Made by a program: the position numbers and the translations under genes. Source: PeH17 sp964414925 (GTDB lineage: Bacteria; Bacillota; Clostridia; Christensenellales; CAG-138). Taken from it: a stretch of DNA of 12,405 bases. The notes below the pieces were generated by a model. It saw only the letters and a program-made list of their open reading frames with translations. It had not been told where the DNA came from and did no database searches. Positions 6,084 to 12,405 of the stretch are shown piece after piece. Positions within the stretch are counted from its first letter, which is position 1, and every line of letters starts with the position of its first letter. The DNA lies in NCBI GenBank assembly GCA_964414925.1, contig CAYPXV010000041.1, positions 1-12,405 on the forward strand, given 5' to 3'.

Positions 6084-8699
6084 TCAATCATCGGTAACAA
6101 CATCTTTAAGGTCAAGTTTTGAAAAGGAATTATCGTTTTCAAGTGACTGCATAAGAAGTTTCATTTGTTCATCAACGCTTTCTATTTCGGCTTCAAGTTC
6201 GCTTGCCGTTAAGCGCAGCACACCTGTTCTAACCGAAGATAACTGAATCAAGCCGTCGGAAGATGCAACACGAACCGAATAGTTTTTTCCTATTTCGGAA
6301 ATCAGTTTTTCAATGTAATTATCCGCTGTTTCATTTTCACGGGTATAAACCACATGAATACCGTGATAATCACTTTTTTCACCGACATTGCCTTTCACAC
6401 GATAACCGTCAAAAACGAGTACAACTTCGTTATTTTTATAACCTCGATAATTGGCAAGGATATCCATCAATCTTTTTCTTGCTACACCGATATCCGCTTT
6501 GGCAATCTTGGTGAAACTATGCCAGCCGAAAATGATGTTATAACCGTCAACGATGAGATAGTCGGCAGGTTTGTCCTTAGGCGGATTATCGGTTTTAGCA
6601 TTATTTAAACTGACGTCGTTATTTTTTACCTTACCGTATTCGGGACGTTTAATCGGTCCGAACTCCCTAAGCATGATGGATTCCAGTTCATCATACTCGA
6701 TTTTAGATCTTCCGGTTCCGCCGGCGGGCTTAGATAGCCTTACACGTCCGACATAACCGAGCCCCGTATCCATATGCATGAATTGCTCAACCTTATCCCA
6801 TTTTACCGCAAGACCCGCACCTCTTGAACAGAAAACAGAATCGGGGGTATTTTCCGTATCCGCTTCCGCCGAATAATTGAATTTTCGAATAATATCGGAT
6901 TCGTTCTTACAAGGCGCATAGTGAGAGAACATACAGCTGAGTTTTCCCTTGCCCTTCGTATAAGCAGCTAAAGTTAAAGGATAACTTCGCATTGTGGAAA
7001 CGGGAGCGACACCCGAGATGAAAGCACTTGTGCCGTCATCATGAGGGGATGAAAATGTACCGCCCATTAATTTTAAATCGTTACAGGCTCTACCCAATTG
7101 GTTTAGCGGTACTTCAAGTCGGAAACTGTAATACGGTTCTAACAGAATCGATTTTGCGCACATAAGACCCTGACGAACCGCACGGTAAGTAGCTTGTCTG
7201 AAGTCACCGCCTTCGGTATGCTTCACGCTTGCAAGCGCACCGACAAGGGTAATGTGCATATCCGTTATGGGTGAACCTGTAAGTACGCCTATATGCGTTT
7301 TCTCCGCCAAGTGAGTAAGGATAAGCCTTTGCCAGTTAAGTTCCAAATCATCAACGCTGACATTTGAATCAAATATCAACCCACTTCCGGCAGGTAACGG
7401 TTGCATTAGCAAATGAACCTCGGCATAATGCCTCAACGGTTCATAATGACCCACCCCTTCAACGGGTGCTGCTATTGTTTCCCTATACATAATGCTTCCG
7501 TCGCTCACATCGATATCTATATCAAAGCGTTCCTTGACCATAGCTTTGAGAACGTCAATCTGGACTTCACCCATAAGCTTTGCATGAATTTCCTTATAGC
7601 GTTCACTCCAGGTTATACCGAGCGACGGTTCTTCTTCCTCCAATTGCTTTAAAAGAGGTAGTATCTGCTCGGGTGAAAATTCGGGTGGAATATTGATTTT
7701 ATAATTCAAAACGGGCTCTAATTTTTGAATATAACTTCCCGTCTCCGCACCGATAAGCTGTCCCGAAAACGTTGCCGACAAACCCATTACGGTGCAAACA
7801 TCTCCGCAGCAGACGCTGTCAACCTGTTTCCACTCCGTTCCGCTGCAAATTTTAATTCTCGTTATCTTTTCCTTATAGGCTTTGCCGCTTGCCGAATATT
7901 CAATCTCATCACGGACGCTGAGGGATCCACCTGTAATTTTCAGATGTGTAAGTCTTTCTCCCCTATTCGGTCGTGAAACCTTAAAAATGCGAGCGGCAAA
8001 CTCCTGTTTATCGGCACTTGGCATCAAAAAAGAATCCAAAACATTGAAAAGCCTATCGACTCCCTGTAATTTAAGCGCAGAGCCGAAAACACAGGGGAAG
8101 ATTTTCCTGTTAAATATTGCCCGGGAAATTTTGTCAAAGCCTATCGAATTATCACTCATAAACAAGTTGAGAAGTTCTTCATCCGAAAGAGCAATGTTTT
8201 CCAAAAAATCATTCGATTCGGTATCGGAGAAATCGATGCATGAATCACTTAAGCCATGTTTCAGTGAAGCCATTACATCTTGTTTATCCTTGTAAACCAG
8301 ATCCATTTTGTTCACGAAGATAAAGGTAGGAATATGGGCACTTTCGAGTAATTTCCAGAGTGTTTCGGTGTGCGACTGCACACCTTCACTGCCGCTTACG
8401 ACCAGAATCGCATAGTCCAGTATCGGTAGTATTCTTTCGGCTTCCGTAGAAAAATCGACATGCCCCGGGGTATCCATGAGAAAGATTTCATAGTTTTCTG
8501 TTGACAGGTGAGCATGTTTTGAGAAGATCGTTATGCCTCTATTGCGTTCCGTCTCATATGTATCCAGGTGTGCGTTTTTGTGATCAACACGTCCATATGT
8601 GGAAATCATGCCCGACAGGAAAAGCATAGCCTCGCAGAGCGTGGTTTTACCTGCATCAACATGAGCCAATATTCCTATTGTGAGCTTACTTTTCGGCAC
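6084..8699 (-). CDS. Tet(M)/EF-G-like ribosomal GTPase fused to a Rae1/YacP-type NYN endoribonuclease
   Basis: This is an 871-residue protein, about 230 longer than Tet(M). Residues 1 to about 690 form a translational GTPase of the Tet(M)/Tet(O) branch: G1 AHVDAGKTT (12-20), switch I ERNRGITI (51-58), DTPGH (76-80), NKMD (130-133), GSALK (206-210), then EF-G-like domains with EVQIDVLKAMVKERF (378-392) and LLEPYYSF (519-526). After a Lys/Asn/Pro-rich linker, residues 713-840 match YacP/Rae1: LIVDGYNIIFGW (715-726), VLVFDGYRVKG (760-770), TRENETADNYIEKL (786-799), VASSDG (811-816). Likely catalytic acids are Asp718, Asp764, Asp793 and Asp815. Rae1 in Bacillus subtilis cuts mRNA in the ribosomal A site, the same place Tet(M)-like proteins bind. 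In domain IV the Tet(M) loop YSPVSTPADF is replaced by a loop ending KHTEGGDF, so tetracycline resistance is doubtful. The start is GTG with AGGAG six bases upstream; it overlaps the transporter gene by 14 bases. Confidence 0.92.
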   Translation of the reverse strand: MPKSKLTIGILAHVDAGKTTLCEAMLFLSGMISTYGRVDHKNAHLDTYETERNRGITIFSKHAHLSTENYEIFLMDTPGHVDFSTEAERILPILDYAILVVSGSEGVQSHTETLWKLLESAHIPTFIFVNKMDLVYKDKQDVMASLKHGLSDSCIDFSDTESNDFLENIALSDEELLNLFMSDNSIGFDKISRAIFNRKIFPCVFGSALKLQGVDRLFNVLDSFLMPSADKQEFAARIFKVSRPNRGERLTHLKITGGSLSVRDEIEYSASGKAYKEKITRIKICSGTEWKQVDSVCCGDVCTVMGLSATFSGQLIGAETGSYIQKLEPVLNYKINIPPEFSPEQILPLLKQLEEEEPSLGITWSERYKEIHAKLMGEVQIDVLKAMVKERFDIDIDVSDGSIMYRETIAAPVEGVGHYEPLRHYAEVHLLMQPLPAGSGLIFDSNVSVDDLELNWQRLILTHLAEKTHIGVLTGSPITDMHITLVGALASVKHTEGGDFRQATYRAVRQGLMCAKSILLEPYYSFRLEVPLNQLGRACNDLKLMGGTFSSPHDDGTSAFISGVAPVSTMRSYPLTLAAYTKGKGKLSCMFSHYAPCKNESDIIRKFNYSAEADTENTPDSVFCSRGAGLAVKWDKVEQFMHMDTGLGYVGRVRLSKPAGGTGRSKIEYDELESIMLREFGPIKRPEYGKVKNNDVSLNNAKTDNPPKDKPADYLIVDGYNIIFGWHSFTKIAKADIGVARKRLMDILANYRGYKNNEVVLVFDGYRVKGNVGEKSDYHGIHVVYTRENETADNYIEKLISEIGKNYSVRVASSDGLIQLSSVRTGVLRLTASELEAEIESVDEQMKLLMQSLENDNSFSKLDLKDVVTDD

Positions 8700-9852
8700 G
8701 GGTTTCTCCTTTTGTACATAGCATAATTACAAAACCCGACAGACCGAAAACGGCTGAAAAGAGCAATAGCGTCGGAACGCCCAAGTATTCCAGTACAAAG
8801 CCACCCAACAGCATAGCGAAAAAAGCACCTATCGGAGCAGCGGAAGCAAGATAGCTTTGTGCCCTTGCAGCCTGCTCGCTGTCAATTATTTTTGAAACAT
8901 ATTCTACGGACGAAATTGAATACAGACCCCAACTGAAAATTTGCAGACCGCTTGCCAGAATGATCCCCGACGGCGAATCGACTGTAAAGCAAACGAAAGC
9001 TTTTATCGCAAACCAAACGGTGGAGAATAGGAGCAGAGTTTTCACCTTAACATGCTTTGAAATTGTCGGGAAAAGCAGCATAATCGGTATTTCAACCAGA
9101 GCCGATACCGCCGATGCCAAACCTTGCTGTGCGGCATTTCCACCTTTATAGAGCATGATTTGATAGATAAAGCAGGTAATTAAATTATGACTCAGGCACA
9201 GAAGTACAACACCCGAGAGAATAACAAAAAAGCTCTTATTTTTGTTAAAGAATGTATTAAAACTAATCGAACGGAAAGGTTTTGAGGAATATGCCTTACC
9301 TATTTCATTCGAATAGAGAATCAGACCGATTATCAGAATTACAGAAACGACGATAGCGGAAAATGAAATAGCATTAATACCGATTTTCGATACGAATATG
9401 CCCGTTATAAAAGCAAACACGCTGTAGCCCAACGAACCTAAACTGCGGGCGAAGCTGTAATCGGTAGCGGAACCGTTTGCAATTGCCTGCATACCGATTG
9501 AATTTGTTATACCGGGAAGAATCTGCAAAAAAGCACATGCAATAAAGTAGGCTGTTATGCCTACTGATTTTAGTTTCAAAATAATCGAAACCGAACAAAT
9601 GAGCATAACCAAAGCGGAGATAATTCCGAGTTTTAGCATTGTAAGCTTTTTCACTTTCGATGTCAATTCGGCAAATACAATTTGCAGAACAAATGAAAGT
9701 GCTGCCGCTCCGCCGAGCAAGACACCGATAACGCTGTCGGAAACACCGAATTCCTTCAAATAATTACCTGCGAAGCTTAAAATGACCGCATAATACGCCC
9801 ATGTTCCTATCTGTATTAAAGAATAAGAAAATGTTGATTTAATTTTATTCAT
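8686..9852 (-). CDS. Major facilitator superfamily transporter, MFS_1-like (LacY/NupG-like) type
   Basis: This is a 388-residue integral membrane protein with about 12 predicted helices (roughly 10-28, 40-60, 73-92, 98-118, 138-155, 160-179, 207-224, 241-261, 271-290, 296-315, 333-354, 358-379) and a charged central loop at 181-206. DYSFARSLGSLGYSVF at 131-146 matches the 'R.(W)GS.G' signature at the start of helix 5 in the group containing LacY, NupG and HcaT, whose members are proton-coupled importers of sugars, nucleosides or aromatic acids. The loop after helix 2 (ELTSKVKKL) is a loose version of the MFS motif A. The substrate cannot be assigned, and drug export is possible but less supported. 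The ATG has AGGTG six bases upstream and lies 17 bases after the sortase stop. The 3' end overlaps the GTPase-nuclease gene by 14 bases, so the two are expressed together. Confidence 0.87.
   Translation of the reverse strand: MNKIKSTFSYSLIQIGTWAYYAVILSFAGNYLKEFGVSDSVIGVLLGGAAALSFVLQIVFAELTSKVKKLTMLKLGIISALVMLICSVSIILKLKSVGITAYFIACAFLQILPGITNSIGMQAIANGSATDYSFARSLGSLGYSVFAFITGIFVSKIGINAISFSAIVVSVILIIGLILYSNEIGKAYSSKPFRSISFNTFFNKNKSFFVILSGVVLLCLSHNLITCFIYQIMLYKGGNAAQQGLASAVSALVEIPIMLLFPTISKHVKVKTLLLFSTVWFAIKAFVCFTVDSPSGIILASGLQIFSWGLYSISSVEYVSKIIDSEQAARAQSYLASAAPIGAFFAMLLGGFVLEYLGVPTLLLFSAVFGLSGFVIMLCTKGETRAEK
8706..8710 (-). promoter_or_regulatory. Ribosome binding site that sets the GTG start of the GTPase-nuclease gene
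   Basis: AGGAG on the minus strand lies six bases before the GTG at 8699, inside the last codons of the transporter gene. The first residues after GTG (MPKSKLTIGILAHVDAGKTT) are the exact N-terminus expected for a Tet(M)-like GTPase. Confidence 0.78.
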
Positions 9853-9869
9853 TCATCGCACCTACGTAA

Positions 9870-11822
9870 TTAATGTCCGTCCACCCTACGCAAGAAGAAG
9901 TAGATTCTTCCGCCCTGATTAGACTCCCAATGTTGATCGGCACAGGTAAGAACGGTAACAAAATAATCCTTTTCCGTAACATGAATTTGATAATTCAATT
10001 CCGTTCTTTGCTGCTGATACTCTATCCATTGTAATATTTCTTCGTCCGTCATAGCATCCATCGTTTGATCATAATTACAGTTATAATACTGGGATGACTG
10101 TGACGGCGATTTAGGTTTTTCCTCATACATTGAAAATACTTCCCACAAATGGGTTTCACCGTACAAGTTTATATACCAAACTCTGTTCTCGAACTTATCA
10201 TAAGTTTTGGCATATTTATCCTGAATCAGATGAAGCTGATTAAGCATTATACCCGCCACTCTCAGGTTATGACCTGTAATGACATTATTCTGTGTGGGGC
10301 TGTCGTAATAAAGATAGAGTGAACCTCTGCTTGTGGGGGTTTTAGCGTAATTATGACTATGGTAATAGAAATTATCGCCATACATAAGAGGTCCTTCGAT
10401 ATTGGTGTTTTGGATTTTTATATACCCCATAACGTCGGTATTGATGTTTTCATATTCCGCAAGCTTAACGCTGTACCTAAAGTCCTTTGCATACTGGTCA
10501 ATTTGTGTCCAACCGTTGAGGTGGTAACGCAAAAGCTCCAAATCAGCCATATCGACAGAATCGGGGTTTGAACTATCAAAATAGACATTGGCTGCTCTCA
10601 ATTGCAAGTCTGTCAAACTGATTTTTGACTTTAAAAAACGTTCGAGCATTTGGTAGTCATTCTCATCTATTACGCCGTTCATATCGATATCGCCCAAGAT
10701 GGCTGCAATACCGCTTATTCCGTCTGCAAGAGTAATCTCATCACCGGTTTTTACAATGTTTCCGTCAGCATTGAGTTGTCCGACGGTCAATCCGAGGACG
10801 TATCCGTCATCTGTCAAATAGGGAAGCAATTGCCAGTTGGCTGTTTTACATTGCAGATATGAATTATCACCGACAGCCTCAACGCTTCCGTCGCTTTTTA
10901 AAAACAAGGCATGGTTATCGGCAGAGCTGAAACCGATTACATCGTTTTCAACGTATAAATTCAGATTATCATCGTTCGGAGAGACAAAGCCGCAATTCGT
11001 ATAAACAACATTATTTTCATCAATAGCGGCGATACAATCCGTGCCGACGAACAAATCCCTTATATTTTCGAGTAAATCGAACAAGTCTGAAAACATCGTT
11101 GATACAACCTTGCCTGTCTCGGTTAGAGCGCATACAAAATCGTCACCGCAGGCGACGGCATCTATTTTTTGTTCGGAAAGGGCTGATAAATCGGGAACAT
11201 TGCCTACACCGACAAGATTTCCGTCGCAAAGAAGGCAGACTAAAAAATCCTTTCCGGCAGAAAAATCAATTACGCCCATGATTGACTTTAACGATGAGTC
11301 GGTATCGGTAGAAAGGATTTTCCCGGAAGCTGTCAAAGCGTAGAGATTATCGTCGGAAGCGGTGATATCGGTAACATCCGTCCAAGCAGCAACGGCGTTT
11401 TCAATTTCCTTTGCGCCCGAAATACAAACGGTTCCGTCACTTTTAAGACCTGCCGTGAAATCATTTCCTGCTGTAATTTTTACAATTTCATTCCAGTCAT
11501 AGCAATAAGCCTGTCCTTCATTGCTTCCTACATATGACAGTTGACCGTTTGATGCCAAAGCGAACGAAAGCTTATCACAGGCAAGAACCATAGCTCTGCT
11601 GGTAACGATAGTGTTTTCGACTTCGGGTACGGTAGTCGGCTCGGGCGTAGGTTGCGGAGTTGGCACTACCGCAGTTGGCGACGGCAACTTTAATGATGGT
11701 ATCGGAGACGATTCAATATTTTTGCAGCTACAAGCGCAGAGAAAGTTCAGCGCAAAGAAAAGAGCCGACAAGATAATTATCAAGGATTTAAATTTATTTA
11801 AACAATTTTTCACAAATATCAT
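9870..11822 (-). CDS. Surface protein: RCC1-like propeller, dockerin-like module and class B sortase
   Basis: Counted from the ATG at 11822 this is 650 residues. The N-terminus is basic then hydrophobic (about 12-30) and ends in LCAC, which fits a lipoprotein signal with Cys31, although a plain membrane anchor is possible. A Pro/Thr-rich linker (41-67) follows. Residues 80-320 hold seven RCC1-like units with patterns such as AGNDFTAGLKSDGTV, CGDDFVCALTETGKV and SADNHALFLKSDGSV. Residues 377-437 are dockerin-like: GDIDMNGVIDENDYQMLERF and a second, looser repeat ending VDMADLELLRYHLNG. Residues 440-650 are a class B sortase: the catalytic His518 in TGHN, Cys627 in TVLTCAD and Arg639 in GGRIYFF, with the helical insertion before the Cys strand. 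Sortases join surface proteins to peptidoglycan or to each other. No substrate with a sorting signal is in view. A TTG start at 11852 is also possible; neither start has a good ribosome binding site, and both overlap the DUF1284 gene, so coupling is likely. Confidence 0.88.
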   Translation of the reverse strand: MIFVKNCLNKFKSLIIILSALFFALNFLCACSCKNIESSPIPSLKLPSPTAVVPTPQPTPEPTTVPEVENTIVTSRAMVLACDKLSFALASNGQLSYVGSNEGQAYCYDWNEIVKITAGNDFTAGLKSDGTVCISGAKEIENAVAAWTDVTDITASDDNLYALTASGKILSTDTDSSLKSIMGVIDFSAGKDFLVCLLCDGNLVGVGNVPDLSALSEQKIDAVACGDDFVCALTETGKVVSTMFSDLFDLLENIRDLFVGTDCIAAIDENNVVYTNCGFVSPNDDNLNLYVENDVIGFSSADNHALFLKSDGSVEAVGDNSYLQCKTANWQLLPYLTDDGYVLGLTVGQLNADGNIVKTGDEITLADGISGIAAILGDIDMNGVIDENDYQMLERFLKSKISLTDLQLRAANVYFDSSNPDSVDMADLELLRYHLNGWTQIDQYAKDFRYSVKLAEYENINTDVMGYIKIQNTNIEGPLMYGDNFYYHSHNYAKTPTSRGSLYLYYDSPTQNNVITGHNLRVAGIMLNQLHLIQDKYAKTYDKFENRVWYINLYGETHLWEVFSMYEEKPKSPSQSSQYYNCNYDQTMDAMTDEEILQWIEYQQQRTELNYQIHVTEKDYFVTVLTCADQHWESNQGGRIYFFLRRVDGH

Positions 11823-12186
11823 ACCATTCGCAATCCGAACAAATATCGGCAATGCCGTTTACGATTATTTTTTCTTTGACAAGAGTTTTCAAGTCGTTCC
11901 ACGAAATAGAGCTGTTTTCGGGCAGATTCAGTTTAGATAAAACCGCTCTGTCGTACTTTTCGACCTTATCATGGAAACAACAACCCGCCCTGTTGGTATC
12001 GGTAACGGGCACTTTATTTTTACATGCAATGCAAACGGAATCGGGCAAGGAGCGAACAATGATATCGGGATTATTTTCCAACTCTCCAATAATTTTATAC
12101 ATATTAGCGATAAATTTATCGCTGTAGCCCCTGCCGCAAAAGCTCAAAATGCAAAGCGCATGATGTGGTCTTAAAACAAAGCTCAT
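11794..12186 (-). CDS. DUF1284 Cys-rich protein
   Basis: This is a 130-residue cytoplasmic protein matching DUF1284: LRPHHALCILSFCGRGYS at 5-22 is the family's defining 'LRPHH.LC...F.GKGYS' start, followed by the SLPDSVCIACKN segment (47-57), GCCFHDKVEKYDRAVL (68-83) and SWNDLK (95-100). Cys52/55, Cys69/70 and a C-terminal CSDCEWYDIC cluster (116-125) could bind a metal or an iron-sulfur cluster, which is a suggestion for the family rather than proof here. The function is unknown. I chose the ATG at 12186 because GGAGGAG lies eight bases upstream; a longer in-frame Met at 12222 has no such site and would overlap the likely -10 element. It is the first gene of the leftward operon, and its 3' end overlaps the sortase gene by 29 bases. 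Confidence 0.86.
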   Translation of the reverse strand: MSFVLRPHHALCILSFCGRGYSDKFIANMYKIIGELENNPDIIVRSLPDSVCIACKNKVPVTDTNRAGCCFHDKVEKYDRAVLSKLNLPENSSISWNDLKTLVKEKIIVNGIADICSDCEWYDICEKLFK

Positions 12187-12194
12187 AGTAAAAA

Positions 12195-12201
12195 CTCCTC
12201 C
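12195..12201 (-). promoter_or_regulatory. Ribosome binding site that sets the DUF1284 start
   Basis: GGAGGAG on the minus strand lies eight bases before ATG 12186 and is the strongest Shine-Dalgarno match in the operon. Confidence 0.8.
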
Positions 12202-12208
12202 ATTTACT

Positions 12209-12237
12209 TTTATATCATACAATTATGAAAAAAACAA
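12209..12237 (-). promoter_or_regulatory. Predicted promoter for the DUF1284-sortase-MFS-GTPase operon
   Basis: On the minus strand TATAAA (12214-12209) preceded by TGA (extended -10) lies 17 bases from TTGTTT (12237-12232). The -35 match is weak (3/6) but the -10 is good, and the position fits a leader of about 15 bases before the Shine-Dalgarno sequence. No other clear promoter appears before any later gene of the operon, where gaps are 17 bases at most. Confidence 0.5.
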
Positions 12238-12258
12238 CCTGTTTTTCAATGGCAGTAA

Positions 12259-12276
12259 ATTACAAAAGATTACAAA
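12259..12276. repeat. Two direct repeats ATTACAAA, 10 bases apart
   Basis: ATTACAAA occurs at 12259-12266 and 12269-12276, one helical turn apart and 22 bases upstream of the -35 of the leftward operon. The spacing would suit an activator site or an UP-like element. In an AT-rich gap this may be chance. Confidence 0.3.
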
Positions 12277-12285
12277 TGAGGAAAC

Positions 12286-12316
12286 AGAAAAAACGGGCAG
12301 CGCAAACTGCCCGTTT
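12286..12316 (-). terminator. Rho-independent terminator after the EF-G-like gene
   Basis: A perfect 10-bp stem (AAACGGGCAG at 12291-12300 with CTGCCCGTTT at 12307-12316) encloses a 6-base loop. Reading leftward the stem leads into a run of six T bases. It lies 14 bases after the stop codon at 12331 and separates that gene from the DUF1284 operon. Confidence 0.88.
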
Positions 12317-12330
12317 GAGTGAAAAAACAA

Positions 12331-12405
12331 TTATTCTTCTTCTTCGTCGTCCTTCTTAGCGCTCTCAATAATCTTCTGAGCAACATTTGCGGGAACATCC
12401 TCATA
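12331..12405 (-). CDS. fusA: C-terminal end of a probable elongation factor G, rest outside the window
   Basis: The minus strand is open from the window edge to TAA at 12333-12331 and encodes 24 residues, beginning YEDVPANVAQKIIESAKK and ending in an acidic Asp/Glu tail. The YEDVPANVAQKII stretch matches the C-terminal end of bacterial EF-G proteins (pattern 'Y..VP..V...II'). EF-G is the translocase of protein synthesis. The acidic end DDEEEE is an unusual extension. With only 24 residues the identification, and whether this is the main EF-G or a paralogue, remains tentative. A terminator follows 14 bases downstream. Confidence 0.55.
   Translation of the reverse strand, partial: YEDVPANVAQKIIESAKKDDEEEE

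Noticed and set aside
7882..8295. 137-codon plus-strand open frame inside the GTPase-nuclease gene
   Set aside because: It is antisense to conserved GTPase domains, Ser/Leu-rich without recognisable motifs, and has no promoter or ribosome binding site.
6084..8699. Simple tetracycline-resistance (Tet(M)/Tet(O)) gene
   Set aside because: The loop that displaces tetracycline is not conserved and there is a large C-terminal nuclease domain absent from Tet(M). The GTPase relationship is real, the resistance role is not supported.
8686..9852. Tetracycline efflux pump of the MFS
   Set aside because: The helix-5 'ARSLGSLGY' signature and overall layout fit the LacY/NupG-like group, and the motifs of drug:proton antiporters (strong motif A, motif C) are not evident.
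11794..12222. Longer DUF1284 frame beginning at the Met at 12222
   Set aside because: The extra 12 residues are outside the family's conserved start, would include the likely -10 element, and lack a Shine-Dalgarno sequence, whereas ATG 12186 has GGAGGAG at the right distance.

Overview
The window reads as chromosomal DNA of a low-to-middle GC Gram-positive anaerobe of the class Clostridia. The evidence is the mix of strong GGAGG ribosome binding sites, extended -10 promoters, a class B sortase carrying a dockerin-like module, DUF2812 and DUF1284 proteins, and a Rae1/YacP-type nuclease domain. A gut member of the Oscillospiraceae/Ruminococcus group is plausible, but that assignment is inference. 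There are no RNA genes, CRISPR arrays or insertion sequences that I can see, and no stretch over 300 bases lacks a gene.

Left part (1-3123). A gamma-glutamyltransferase-fold Ntn hydrolase, cut at its 5' end, runs rightward and ends at a terminator (1346-1372). That terminator is shared with a leftward three-gene operon. In transcription order the operon encodes a DUF2812 membrane protein, a 32-residue single-span membrane peptide (2337-2435) and an alpha/beta hydrolase of the monoacylglycerol-lipase type. The small gene's stop codon overlaps the Shine-Dalgarno sequence of the hydrolase gene, so the two are probably translationally coupled.

Middle (3124-6083). A divergent promoter region separates that operon from tldD-tldE, a one-base-overlapping pair for the TldD/TldE peptidase complex. 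tldD starts with TTG. The pair ends at a strong terminator (6041-6072), which also lies just past the end of the next, convergent operon.

Right part (6084-12222, leftward). This appears to be a four-gene operon driven from about 12210. It encodes a DUF1284 Cys-rich protein, a surface protein made of a predicted RCC1-like propeller, a dockerin-like module and a class B sortase, an MFS transporter, and a Tet(M)/EF-G-like GTPase fused to a Rae1/YacP-type NYN endoribonuclease domain. Genes overlap or are spaced by 17 bases or less. Upstream, at the window edge, lies the last 24 codons of what is probably an EF-G gene with its own terminator.

The two most notable objects are the fusion proteins. 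One is a ribosome-binding GTPase carrying a nuclease that in its stand-alone form cuts mRNA on the ribosome. The other is a sortase that carries a cellulosome-type docking module and a beta-propeller. Nothing else in the window shows what the four-gene operon does as a whole.
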